DNA from: an uncultured Lachnospiraceae bacterium
Lineage (GTDB): Bacteria; Bacillota; Clostridia; Lachnospirales; Lachnospiraceae
Assembly (NCBI GenBank): GCA_947652925.1
Contig: CANTEW010000030.1
Span: 1-32,223 of the forward strand
Length of the DNA: 32,223 nucleotides
Direction: 5' to 3'
Every line of letters begins with the position of its first letter. The stretch's first letter is position 1. The translations under genes were made by a program, and so were the position numbers. Positions 24,527 through 32,223 of the stretch are shown here, piece by piece. The notes below the pieces were generated by a model. That model made no database searches. It was not told the origin of the DNA and was given only the letters and a program-made list of their open reading frames with translations.

Positions 24527-24823
24527 CTATCTTACCCCCTCCATTTTGATCGCGCCGGCATGGCAGGCATTCACACAGATGCCGCAGCCTTTGCAGTGGC
24601 TATAGTCAAAATCTCCCCTTTTCTGGTCTTTCACAGGGATCGCGCTGTCCGGACAGACCGGTACGCACAGAAGGCACTGATTACAGTTCTCCTCTATAAA
24701 CTCCGGTTTCACAGCTGTCCACTCTCCTGTAGCGAAGTCCGCAGAAGTCCCACCCTGGTAGATCTGCATCCCTTCCGTCAGCTCCTGCCAGCTGCAGTTT
24801 TCATCGATCTTATGTAAATCCAT
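24527..24823 (-). CDS. porD: Pyruvate:ferredoxin oxidoreductase, delta (ferredoxin-like) subunit
   Basis: The 98-residue subunit has two 4Fe-4S motifs, CNQCLLCVPVC (~47-57) and CKGCGICVNAC (~77-87), which carry electrons from the beta subunit to ferredoxin. The ATG at 24823 shares one base with the porG stop (TGATG) and follows AGGAGG; a GTG three bases earlier is less likely. Its N-terminal 40 residues pack against the other subunits. Confidence 0.92.
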   Translation of the reverse strand: MDLHKIDENCSWQELTEGMQIYQGGTSADFATGEWTAVKPEFIEENCNQCLLCVPVCPDSAIPVKDQKRGDFDYSHCKGCGICVNACHAGAIKMEGVR

Positions 24824-25395
24824 CACCGCACCTCCTGTAATGCCATTTCCAGTGCCTTCATGTTGCCTTCGATCACTTCCGGTTTGGAAGCAAATTTATG
24901 CTTAAAGGAACTCTCCATCTCCTGCATAAATACCGACTCCTCCATCACGCCGCTGACTTTTACGATAGCCGCCAGCATGGGCGTGTTGGGAAAATACCTG
25001 CCCAGAGTTTCCAGGGACACTTTCTTGGCATCGATGGTAAAAAGCTTCCCTTCATAGCCTTCTAAGTGCTTCCGGATCTCTTCTTTCGGCTTATCTGTAT
25101 TGACCACAATGGCGCCGTCCTTCTTGAGCCCCCGGGTCACATGTACAGTCTCCAGCAGACTCTCGTCCACCACCACCACAAAATCAGGTTCATAAATATT
25201 CGAGTGTACCCGGATCTTCTCTGGACTGATCCGGTTGTAGGCTGTGATGGGCGCGCCCATGCGCTCCGGCCCGTATTCCGGGAAACCCTGTACATATCTC
25301 CCTGTCTGGAAAGCCACGTCTGCGAGCAGCAGTGCCGCAGTCTTCGCGCCCTGGCCGCCCCTTCCGTGCCATCTGATCTCTACCATATCTCTCAT
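24823..25395 (-). CDS. porG: Pyruvate:ferredoxin oxidoreductase, gamma subunit
   Basis: This 190-residue subunit has the domain signature EIRWHGRGGQGAKTAALLLA (residues 6-25), the CoA-side domain of PFOR, followed by YVQGFPEYGPERMGAPI and PDFVVVVDESLLE. It is the first gene of porG-porD-porA-porB, the usual order in archaea and Clostridia. GGAGGAAG lies 4 bases before the ATG. Many Clostridia instead have single-chain PFOR, which may also exist elsewhere in this genome. Confidence 0.93.
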   Translation of the reverse strand: MRDMVEIRWHGRGGQGAKTAALLLADVAFQTGRYVQGFPEYGPERMGAPITAYNRISPEKIRVHSNIYEPDFVVVVDESLLETVHVTRGLKKDGAIVVNTDKPKEEIRKHLEGYEGKLFTIDAKKVSLETLGRYFPNTPMLAAIVKVSGVMEESVFMQEMESSFKHKFASKPEVIEGNMKALEMALQEVR

Positions 25396-25462
25396 GATCT
25401 TCCTCCGCTTCTTCGCATTCTTTATTGAGTACTTTTACTCATGACTGCAGATGCATTACTTT

Positions 25463-25491
25463 ATTGTAATAAAATTTTTATAAAATTACAA
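25463..25491 (-). promoter_or_regulatory. Promoter of the por operon
   Basis: On the minus strand TTGTAA (25491-25486), 17 bases and TACAAT (25468-25463) lie about 70 bases before porG. The -35 and -10 are themselves mirrored (TTGTAAT and ATTACAA). A second small dyad, TGAGTA-CTTT-TACTCA, lies at 25424-25439 in the leader. Either could bind a regulator; neither fits a regulator I recognise. Confidence 0.5.
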
Positions 25492-25511
25492 GTTTTTTCG
25501 ATAACAAAATA

Positions 25512-25564
25512 AAGCCTTAGGTGTCAGTAGATCCCATCTTTGGGAAACTTGCCGCCTAAGGCTT
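25512..25564 (-). terminator. Terminator behind the chemoreceptor gene
   Basis: AAGCCTTAGG (25512-25521) and CCTAAGGCTT (25555-25564) form the base of a branched hairpin that contains an inner TCCCA-TCTT-TGGGA stem. On the minus strand it is followed by TTATTTTGTT, so it fits a terminator for the chemoreceptor transcript, ahead of the por promoter. Confidence 0.65.
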
Positions 25565-25590
25565 GTCCTCACGCCATCATCTTCAGTTTC

Positions 25591-25671
25591 TCAAAAATGG
25601 TCCATGATGACCTTTTTCATGATCTCCAGATCTGCCTGCATATCCTGCTGCATTTTCCCCATACCGTCCAT
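25591..25671 (-). other. Short methionine-rich frame after the chemoreceptor gene
   Basis: A 26-residue frame (MDGMGKMQQDMQADLEIMKK at its start) lies in the same frame as the chemoreceptor, five codons beyond its stop. Removing one T from the TTTTT at its end would extend it as EKLKMMA and a stop. It has no ribosome binding site. It may be a decayed tail of the chemoreceptor or of a lost gene, or chance. Confidence 0.25.
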
Positions 25672-25686
25672 GCGTCGATATAGAGA

Positions 25687-27837
25687 TCAGGACAAGGCCT
25701 GGCCATTGCTCTCCTGGAGATCAAACTGGCCCACCAGGTCGCGCAGCGTCTGGGCCTGACTGGAAAGCTCCTGGCTGGTAGCCGCACTCTCCTCCGCTGT
25801 GGCTGAATTGGTCTGCACCACGCTGGAGATCTGGTTCATCCCCACATTGACCTGCTCCAGGGATTCCGACTGCTCCGCCGCCGCCTCTGCGATCTTGTCC
25901 ACGGCTCCAGAGATCATCTGCGTACTCTCCACGACTTTCATCAGGGAATCAGCCGTCTCCCTGGCGATCTTCGTCCCCTTATCCACTGCACTGACTGCAT
26001 CCTGGATCAATTGGGAAGTACTGTTGGACGCTGCGGCCGATCTGCTGGCAAGGCTGCGGACTTCATCAGCCACCACTGCGAAGCCCTTACCCGCCGTCCC
26101 TGCGCGGGCAGCCTCCACCGCCGCGTTCAGCGCAAGGATATTCGTCTGGAAGGCGATATCCTCAATGGTCTTGATGATCTTCCCGATCTCTGTGGATTTC
26201 CTCCCGATCTCGTCCATGGCCTCCACCATACTATGCATCTGTTCCCGGCATACCGTGACCTCATCTCCGGACGTTCTGGAACGCTCCTGGGCATCTGCGG
26301 CGTTGCTGGCAGTATGCTGGACACGTCCCAGGATCCCTGAGATCGTGGCCGCCAGCTCTTCGATCGAGCCCGCCTGTTCAACAGCTCCCTGGGACAGCGC
26401 CTGGGACCCGGAAGACATCTGCTCACTCCCGGCAGATACCTGGTCCGCGGAGATACTGATCTGAGCCAGGTCATTGCTCAGTCTCTGGTTCATCCTGTCC
26501 ATGGAATCCAGCACACCCTCAAAGGTACCCTTGTAGCTCTCACCTGCCTGGGTATGTACGTTAAAATTCCCGTCTGCCATCTCCCCCAGCATATATTTTA
26601 CATCGGTTATGATCCGATCTAAGTTCACCGCCATCTCCTCAAAAGTTTTGGCAAGGATACTGATCTCATCCTCATTGTCCACTTCAAAGTGTACATCCAG
26701 ATCTCCCTCTGCGATATTCCTGGCCGCCTCCACGACTCCCTGGACGGGCCCCAGCACTTTTCTCAATACAAAGATGCTGGTCAGGATGATGACAAGGAGT
26801 GCCAGTACCGAGAGCAGGACCATCCAGAAGACTGTCTTTTTCACGGACGCGTTGATATCTTCCGTTTCGATCGCCGTCAGTGACCACCATGTCTGTTCTG
26901 CCGCCTGGATCGGTGAGAAGAACCGGGTCACTTTCCGCCCATCCTCCCGCGTCGTCTCGATCTGGAAAGCCTCTCCCCGGGCCATGCCCTCCTGGATCTT
27001 AGACAAATCCGATGCCACTGGCGTAAAATCTTCCAGCATCTTGCCTATGTCGTCTTTCGACTCACTGTCATAGACGATCTTACCCGCATCGTTATAGATC
27101 GTGGCATACATACTGGGATAATTCTCATTCGTGGTCTCCACATCGTCAAAATTCTCCACTTTTACATCTGTCATGACCACACCCAGCAGCTCATCATTGT
27201 GGATCACTGGACTGGCGTATGAGACCATAGTCGTCCCGTTATATGTATAAGGCTCTGTGACGACAGGCACCCGAGATTCTGCTGCCATCTTATAATAAAC
27301 TTCCTGGGAATAGTCCTCGTAAACGCCAAACGGTGTGATATCTTTGTCCGCATTTTCTTCATCCACATAAAATGCATAGTCCCGGATGCCGTCCTGGAAT
27401 CTATTTGGCTCGAACATAATGCCCACACCCGCCAGATTATCATTGTATGCGGCGGCGCTGCGGGCAGTCTCTCGCAGGTATATCTCATTATCGTAACTGA
27501 TCGGTGTGAGTACTTCGTCGTAAATACCGCTCGTACACAGCTCCCTTGCTTCCGGGCTGGTGGGGATCGTCGTCCAGGATGGATCCGTCTCTGCTGTCTT
27601 GTATGAATTTTCCAGGAAATACTGTATATCTTTTGCAACAGACTCCGCTTCACTGAAGATGGTCTGGATCTGCCTGGAATTTAACTTAGAGATCTCATTG
27701 AGCTCACCATAGACCGCCGCCGAGATCGTTGTCCTGGATATCATGACAGTGATCACCACTAAGATCATCAGGATCACTGTCAGGACACTCCCGATGGTCA
27801 GCGCCAGCTTAGGCGCCAGTTTCAATTTTTTTAACAT
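25687..27837 (-). CDS. Methyl-accepting chemotaxis protein with dCACHE sensor
   Basis: This 716-residue receptor has a membrane segment at ~13-33 and a large extracellular dCACHE_1-type sensor (~35-335; [37 protein letters not shown] and GVVMTDV are typical). A second membrane segment lies at ~336-358, then HAMP (~360-412) and the cytoplasmic signalling hairpin, with the conserved tip [20 protein letters not shown]. It senses a small ligand, often an amino acid, and signals to CheA/CheW. There is no C-terminal CheR-binding pentapeptide. It is monocistronic, with its own promoter and terminator. No motility gene is in the window. Confidence 0.93.
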   Translation of the reverse strand: MLKKLKLAPKLALTIGSVLTVILMILVVITVMISRTTISAAVYGELNEISKLNSRQIQTIFSEAESVAKDIQYFLENSYKTAETDPSWTTIPTSPEARELCTSGIYDEVLTPISYDNEIYLRETARSAAAYNDNLAGVGIMFEPNRFQDGIRDYAFYVDEENADKDITPFGVYEDYSQEVYYKMAAESRVPVVTEPYTYNGTTMVSYASPVIHNDELLGVVMTDVKVENFDDVETTNENYPSMYATIYNDAGKIVYDSESKDDIGKMLEDFTPVASDLSKIQEGMARGEAFQIETTREDGRKVTRFFSPIQAAEQTWWSLTAIETEDINASVKKTVFWMVLLSVLALLVIILTSIFVLRKVLGPVQGVVEAARNIAEGDLDVHFEVDNEDEISILAKTFEEMAVNLDRIITDVKYMLGEMADGNFNVHTQAGESYKGTFEGVLDSMDRMNQRLSNDLAQISISADQVSAGSEQMSSGSQALSQGAVEQAGSIEELAATISGILGRVQHTASNAADAQERSRTSGDEVTVCREQMHSMVEAMDEIGRKSTEIGKIIKTIEDIAFQTNILALNAAVEAARAGTAGKGFAVVADEVRSLASRSAAASNSTSQLIQDAVSAVDKGTKIARETADSLMKVVESTQMISGAVDKIAEAAAEQSESLEQVNVGMNQISSVVQTNSATAEESAATSQELSSQAQTLRDLVGQFDLQESNGQALS

Positions 27838-27914
27838 ATTCTCTCCCTTCTCACACTCTGGATCAGTCAGGAGCCTACTTCTTACTTGAACCGGAAATGT
27901 GTTTCACTATGTGG

Positions 27915-27943
27915 ATTATAGCAAAAAACAGAGAAAAAAGCAA
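27915..27943 (-). promoter_or_regulatory. Promoter of the chemoreceptor gene
   Basis: On the minus strand TTGCTT (27943-27938), 17 bases and TATAAT (27920-27915) precede the chemoreceptor by about 80 bases, and GGGAGAG lies 3 bases before the ATG. No sigma-28-like box (TAAA/GCCGATAA) is seen, so control looks vegetative. Confidence 0.6.
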
Positions 27944-27965
27944 GTTGGCAGCTGTAGAGGCGCAG

Positions 27966-29334
27966 GGTAAACGCATGATTTGATATCTATGCATCAAGGA
28001 AAAAATCTGTTATATTGTCTTTGATAACTGACAATCTCCGCACAATCGTGTACAATGATCTCCATAACATCTTGAAAGTAGATCATGATCATGGCAGAAA
28101 TGAGAAATGAACTTTCATTGATCGGATGTATGGAGCAGGTTCCGGATCCGAGAGCGCCATACAACCAGAGACACAAATTTCTTGATAGTATCATCATTGC
28201 TGTTACCGCAATCCTTTGCGGAATGGATACCTGGAATGAGATCAAGGATTGGGCATAGCCAAAAAAAGAATGGCTGGAAACATTTTTGGAACTTCCCAGT
28301 GAGATCCCATCCCATGATACGATCAACCGGGTATTCCAGATGATCGATCCGGACCAGTTTCATGATGCCTTTTTTCGGTGGACCAGCGCAGTTGCGGGAA
28401 AGATCGAAGGGGTTGTAGCCATTGACGGCAAGACCATCCGCCGCAGTAAGGATGAAAGCAAAGTAAACCGCCCATCCTTTGTGGTAAGTGCATGGGCCTG
28501 TAACGCATCCCTTGTTTTAGGGCAGTTACGGGTGGATAAAAAGACAAATGAGATCAAAGCGATCCCAGAGCTGCTGGAGATCATCTGCCTGAAAGGGTGT
28601 GTGGTGACTATTGATGCCATGGGGACCCAGAAGGAGATCGCCGAAAAGATCCTAGACAAAGAAGCGGACTATATCCTTCAGGTAAAAGGGAACCAGGAAA
28701 CGCTGCTGGAGGACATTTCGTTATATTTTTAAAGAGGAGATATTCCCACATCCCAAGAAAGAACTGGAAAGAGAGGACCGGTACTGGAAGGAAATGAGCT
28801 TTGACCACGGCAGAATGGAGATCCGAGAATTTTATGTGGAAAATGATGTTGAATGGCTTAGGAAGAGCCACTCCGGTTAGAAAGGACTAAAGGGGATCGG
28901 TGCCTGCACAGCAACCGTGACTGAAAACGGTGAGACAACGACAGCGGTACCGTATTCCATATACAGTCAGGAAAAGATGAAGGCGGAAGGATACGGGAAG
29001 AGCAGACGAGCACACTGGGGGATCGAGAACAGCCTGCACTGGGTGTTGGACATTGGGTTCCGTGAAGACGAAAGCCGGATGCGGGCAGGAAATGTAAATG
29101 TACTACGACACATAGGGATGGATCTGCTGAAACAGGAAAAAAGCTGTCGTATGGAAATCGCAAGCAAAAGAAAAAAATGTGGCTATGACCAGAAATATCT
29201 ATAATAAAGTTCTTAGCGGACTAAATACAGGCATTGAATAAAAAGCGCATAGCAGTGCCGCATTTATAAAAATGGTTTAAGTAGACATATCATGCAGGCG
29301 ATATGTTTACTTGATTTAGAAGCTTGCGTTTACC
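27966..29334 (+). mobile_element. Decayed ISAs1-family insertion sequence
   Basis: The ends GGTAAACGCA (27966-27975) and TGCGTTTACC (29325-29334) are inverted repeats, and the 1369 bases between them hold an ISAs1-type transposase gene with stops and a frameshift. No target duplication is evident. A 13-base hairpin with one mismatch (29279-29312) lies behind the transposase gene and may block read-through. Confidence 0.65.
28091..29204 (+). pseudogene. ISAs1-family transposase, broken
   Basis: The translated pieces match an ISAs1/IS1548-type transposase: an N-terminal DPRAPYNQRHKFLDSIIIAV, the first acidic block VAIDGKTIRRS, the second VVTIDAMGTQKEIAEKI, the block ADYILQVKGNQE and the last, AHWGIENSLHWVLDI. 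Three defects interrupt it: TAG at 28256, a one-base insertion in the T run 28726-28730 that leads to TAA, and TAG at 28878 where relatives have tryptophan (GWKGL). All catalytic blocks are otherwise present, so the decay is fairly recent. It is inactive. Confidence 0.85.
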
Positions 29335-30292
29335 GTGCTCAAGTTTATAGAAAATATCTTATTATGTTTCCGTACCTGTTTTTCCAGAAAATCTTCTTTT
29401 AGCTGGTCTGTGACTATCATAGTTGGCTTTATGGTCCGTTCCGATATGCTCGGTATCGCTTCTGTGATCCGTGACCTTGCCCTGGATCCTGCACTCTACA
29501 ACAGCATGGATCATTTCTTCCGTGCAGACTCTTGGGAGTGGGAGGACATCTTTATCGCATAAGCCAGGACCATCTCCAGCCATATGCCCTTAAAACGGAT
29601 AACTGGCCGGGCCGTACAGGGGACGGGCCGGCGCCCTGTCCATGGCCTTCGGTCCATCTGCAGGAGCTTTTTGTGACACACAGCCAGTCTTTTCAAAGTG
29701 CATGGCTGCACATTTATGGACCATAAGGGATGTCCGTTTTCTTTCCAAGACATATCTATGGGGGCAGGGACTGTACCAGCCCCTGCGGTTTGTCCTTGTA
29801 AAGTATAGAGAAACACAGGCCATCCTGGCATGCACGGACCTGTCTATGGCTGCGGGAGATATCATAGAAGCATATGCCTGCCGTTTTAAGATCGAGACCA
29901 TGTTCTGGGAGATGGAACAACAGCTCGGGGGCTTTTGTTACCATTTCTAGACACATGCGGTCCCCAGACTGGACCATTACCGCAGGAAAGGCAGTGCCAA
30001 TCCGTTCGCACAGGTAAAGGACAGCCGTCAGCAGCAACGTATCATAAAGACACTTAAAGCCATAAAAGGGTATGTGATGTCCAGCTGTATCACCATGGAC
30101 ATCATCCAATTCCTGTGCCTGGAATATCAGGATGATATCCGTGTATCGGACTTCCAGTATCTGCGCACACCATCCTGTAAGGTCATGTCGGAAGCCAGTA
30201 TGATGGAGTATCTGACAAGCAGGTCTCCCTTGAAACAGAGGATATTAACCGGCTTATTTCTTGTTAGAACTTTTAACTGTCCAGTTACTTAA
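29335..30292 (+). pseudogene. IS4-like transposase remnant
   Basis: Pieces in two frames resemble a DDE transposase of the IS4 type: SVIRDLALDPALYNSMDHFFRA near the start, YLWGQGLYQPLRFVLVKY, and AYACRFKIETMFWEMEQQ, which fits the Y-2-R-3-E signature. Then comes a TAG at 29948 in place of tryptophan, and the frame continues through HAVPRLDHYRRKG to 30292. The centre, with the first acidic residues, has been lost, and the first piece is out of frame. It directly abuts the ISAs1 right end, which may have been inserted into it. Element ends are not recognisable. Confidence 0.65.
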
Positions 30293-30303
30293 ATATCCCA
30301 AAA

Positions 30304-30347
30304 TAAAAGAGAGGTGTTGGAGTTTACACTCTAACACCTCTCTTTTA
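30304..30347. terminator. Bidirectional intrinsic terminator
   Basis: TAAAAGAGAGGTGTTGGAGT and its near-perfect complement (one G-T pair) enclose the loop TTAC, with T or A runs on both sides. It can end transcription of the surface-protein gene from the right and of anything from the left. The rest of 30293-30548 holds nothing recognisable. Confidence 0.85.
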
Positions 30348-30548
30348 TCCACAATCCGAATGTAACATAGTTACATAAAATACTGCAGATCCAATGGATC
30401 AATATCTTTAATAAAATGATATTTTAACCAATGGATAAATACGCCCTACTTGAGAAAATATTTTTTATTTATCGATTGGCATTTATTAGTTACTCTTATA
30501 TATCCCAATCTCCAGACCCGCGCTTTCCGGTCATACTCTTGTTTAAGA

Positions 30549-32223
30549 TCACATAACCACACGTTTGGATCTGCTCCACTCAGAATGATAGTCCTTGCCA
30601 AATACTGTCTTGTATGTGCGGATACGGATATAATATACTTTCCCTGCCTTCAGACCGGGACAGATTTTCGAGTTTGTGCCTACTTTCGTGATCTCCTTAT
30701 TGACCACGTTTTTCTTAAACTCCTTATCTGTACTATATTGGATCTCATAACCTGATACTTCCGGATCTACTTTCCACTTAAGGGTCAGCTGCCCCTTTAT
30801 ATGTGTCGGCTTCACATAGGTAAGCCTGACAGACGCCGGGTTGACTGTGACGGTGATCTTTTTTGAAGTCCTTTTGAACCCCCCGTCTTTGCCGCCGTGA
30901 CCATGATACCTGCCTCTCCGATAAATCTTTTCTTGACCGTGACCTTACCTGATCTATCTACATTGACCGAGCTATTATCAGATCTGTAGCTCAGTTTTGC
31001 GTTTCCGTTTGCTTTAGCATTGATCTTGAATGTCTGTGGCTTTTCTGAAACAGTCTTCGTGATATCAGGCGCAGTGATGGTATTCTCTGCCTCTTTAATC
31101 ATACAGGTCAGCTTCTTGCTGCCCTTGTAATATTTTTTAAACGTGACCGTCACGCTGCATTTGCCTACGTCCACACACTTTCCACTGTATTTTACCGTAT
31201 AGTTTGAAGTCGGGATCTTATTCCCGTCGCTCCCTTTCACGACCACCGGAGGTTTTTGCTTTTTTCCAGTGTATGAATAGAAAGCTCGGCTCATCCTTAT
31301 GGTCTTGGGATAAGGGATAACAATCGTTTTTTTATAGCCGCAGATTGAACAAGTCCTTAGGATGCTCCCATTTTTCTTAAGGGTCGCTTTTTTGATAACC
31401 TCTTTATCATAAATATGCTGCTCCCCCTTCTTACTGATATGGATGACTGCCCAGTCCGATTCGTCTTTGTTCTCATATTTATCTTTCAGTTTACATTTGT
31501 AGATATACCCTTCTTTTGATCCTATCCAGGCAACCCTCAGCACATTTTCATTATACCCTTTTGTAGAATGGCTGAGCGCTATCCATGTCTTACCTTTATC
31601 TTTGCTGACCACCCATTGATATTGGATTCCTTGGCCTTCTGCCTTGACCCTAAACTCTGCCGTGCTGTGTACGCTACCCCAATAGTCACGCGGCTGTTCG
31701 GTGATGTTTATCTTTTTTTGTTCCGGTCCGGGCGACGCAGTCGGCGTCGGCTGCCCAAAGATGATCTTAGCCCCGCGAGAGTCGATCCAATCATTTTCAT
31801 CGACCTTGCCGTTCCATCCCTGTTTCCGCACTCTGCAGCGGTACTGGTATCCTTCTTTGTCTTTGATAAAAGTCACCTCTAATGTATCTGTATTAGATCC
31901 GACGGTGTTATAACTCAGATCCGCCCAGCTTTCCCCTCCGTCTGTGCTGATCTGCCACTGATATACCAACCCGCTCCCATCTGCCGATTCCGCCACGACA
32001 TGAAATCGGGCTGTATCATGTTTTGAACCATAGAAATCCTCAGGATGACAAGTGATCGCGATCGGGTTTTTCTGTCCGAAAACAATCTTCGCTTCTTTTG
32101 ATATCTCTGTATTGCCACTCTCGTCTTTGACGATACAGCGATAGCGATACCCTTCTTTATTTATAAAAAATGGGTTAAACCAGATAGGGATAAAAATAGA
32201 TATGTATCGGCAGGAGCATAGAT
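30549..32223 (-). pseudogene. Surface protein with Ig-like and Fn3-like domains, 3' part, frameshifted
   Basis: The gene runs off the right edge. The frame is open from at least 32223 and encodes two to three repeats of ~90 residues with the pattern YQWQISTDGGESW, then DKEGYQYRCRV (also YQWVVSKDKGKTW, then SKEGYIYKCKL). A CSICGYKK motif, a YTGK beta domain and a Big_2-like region follow. A frameshift then sits in a run of six G (30884-30879): with seven G the frame would continue as TGGFKRTSKKITVTVNP into the Fn3-like C-terminal domain (GYEIQYSTDKEF, GLKAGKVYYIRIRTYK; stop at 30549). This looks like a secreted cell-surface protein. The frameshift may be decay, a switch, or a sequencing error. 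Confidence 0.7.

Noticed and set aside
25512-25564. The branched hairpin was considered as a c-di-GMP or other riboswitch because it lies near a chemoreceptor.
   Set aside because: The conserved core sequences of known riboswitches are missing, and the position after the receptor stop with a T-rich tail fits a terminator.
28256-29950. All three in-frame stops that break the two transposase genes without a length change are TAG, two of them at tryptophan positions; this could hint at UAG recoding.
   Set aside because: TAG serves as an ordinary stop of several intact genes here (gatD, the XRE gene, porD, porA). The ISAs1 gene also has a frameshift and the IS4-like gene lacks its centre, so plain decay explains it.
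31915-32118. A minus-strand frame of 67 codons at the right end.
   Set aside because: It overlaps the surface-protein frame, whose repeats continue through this region in another frame; it is a shadow.
1-32223. CRISPR arrays and classic defence genes.
   Set aside because: No regularly spaced direct repeats and no cas, restriction or abortive-infection genes were found; the Uma2 gene alone is not enough to call a defence system.

Overview
The window looks like a chromosomal segment of a Gram-positive anaerobe of the Clostridia, most probably a gut Lachnospiraceae. The reasons are the four-subunit pyruvate:ferredoxin oxidoreductase, the MurT/GatD lipid II amidation pair, strong AGGAGG-type ribosome binding sites, consensus TTGACA/TATAAT promoters, a PadR-DUF1700-DUF4097 cassette and a TagF-type glycopolymer enzyme. 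The genus cannot be fixed from the sequence alone.

Layout. (1) 1-2475: the 3' part of tRNA-Ser(CGA) with its terminator, then an accessory stretch. It holds three long imperfect hairpin elements (216-388, 1197-1362, 2082-2210) with a related tip, a shortened IS630-type element whose transposase has lost its catalytic core in frame, a Uma2-type nuclease gene, and a palindrome with perfect 39-base arms. (2) 2536-4526: PadR regulator, DUF1700 membrane protein and DUF4097 protein in one operon. (3) 4536-11089, minus strand: an XPD/DinG-type helicase with an N-terminal nuclease-like domain; an HPr-like protein without the phosphorylatable histidine; a radical SAM/TIGR03915 DNA-repair pair behind a consensus promoter carrying two LexA-like boxes; an Mrp ATPase with a histidine-rich CsoR-type regulator; and a small unknown protein. 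(4) 11191-16376, minus: an acyltransferase, a 1171-residue GT2-TagF fusion and a GT4-like fragment, forming a small surface glycopolymer locus. A divergent XRE regulator follows at 16489. (5) 17078-20295, plus: murT, gatD and an orphan sugar-binding lipoprotein. (6) 20387-25395, minus: porG-porD-porA-porB, an AGCS-type sodium:amino-acid symporter and an ECF S-component, closely spaced and probably one transcript. (7) 25687-27837: a chemoreceptor with its own promoter and terminator. (8) 27966-30292: two decayed insertion sequences (ISAs1 and IS4-like). (9) 30549 to the right edge, minus: the 3' part of a surface protein with Ig-like and Fn3-like domains, frameshifted at a run of six G.

The housekeeping parts are coherent: cell-wall amidation, pyruvate oxidation and a DNA-damage module. 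The two ends are mobile or surface-variable. The best candidates for something little described are the SOS-type control of the radical SAM/TIGR03915 pair, the family of hairpin elements around the Uma2 gene and truncated transposase, and the possible G-tract switch in the surface protein.
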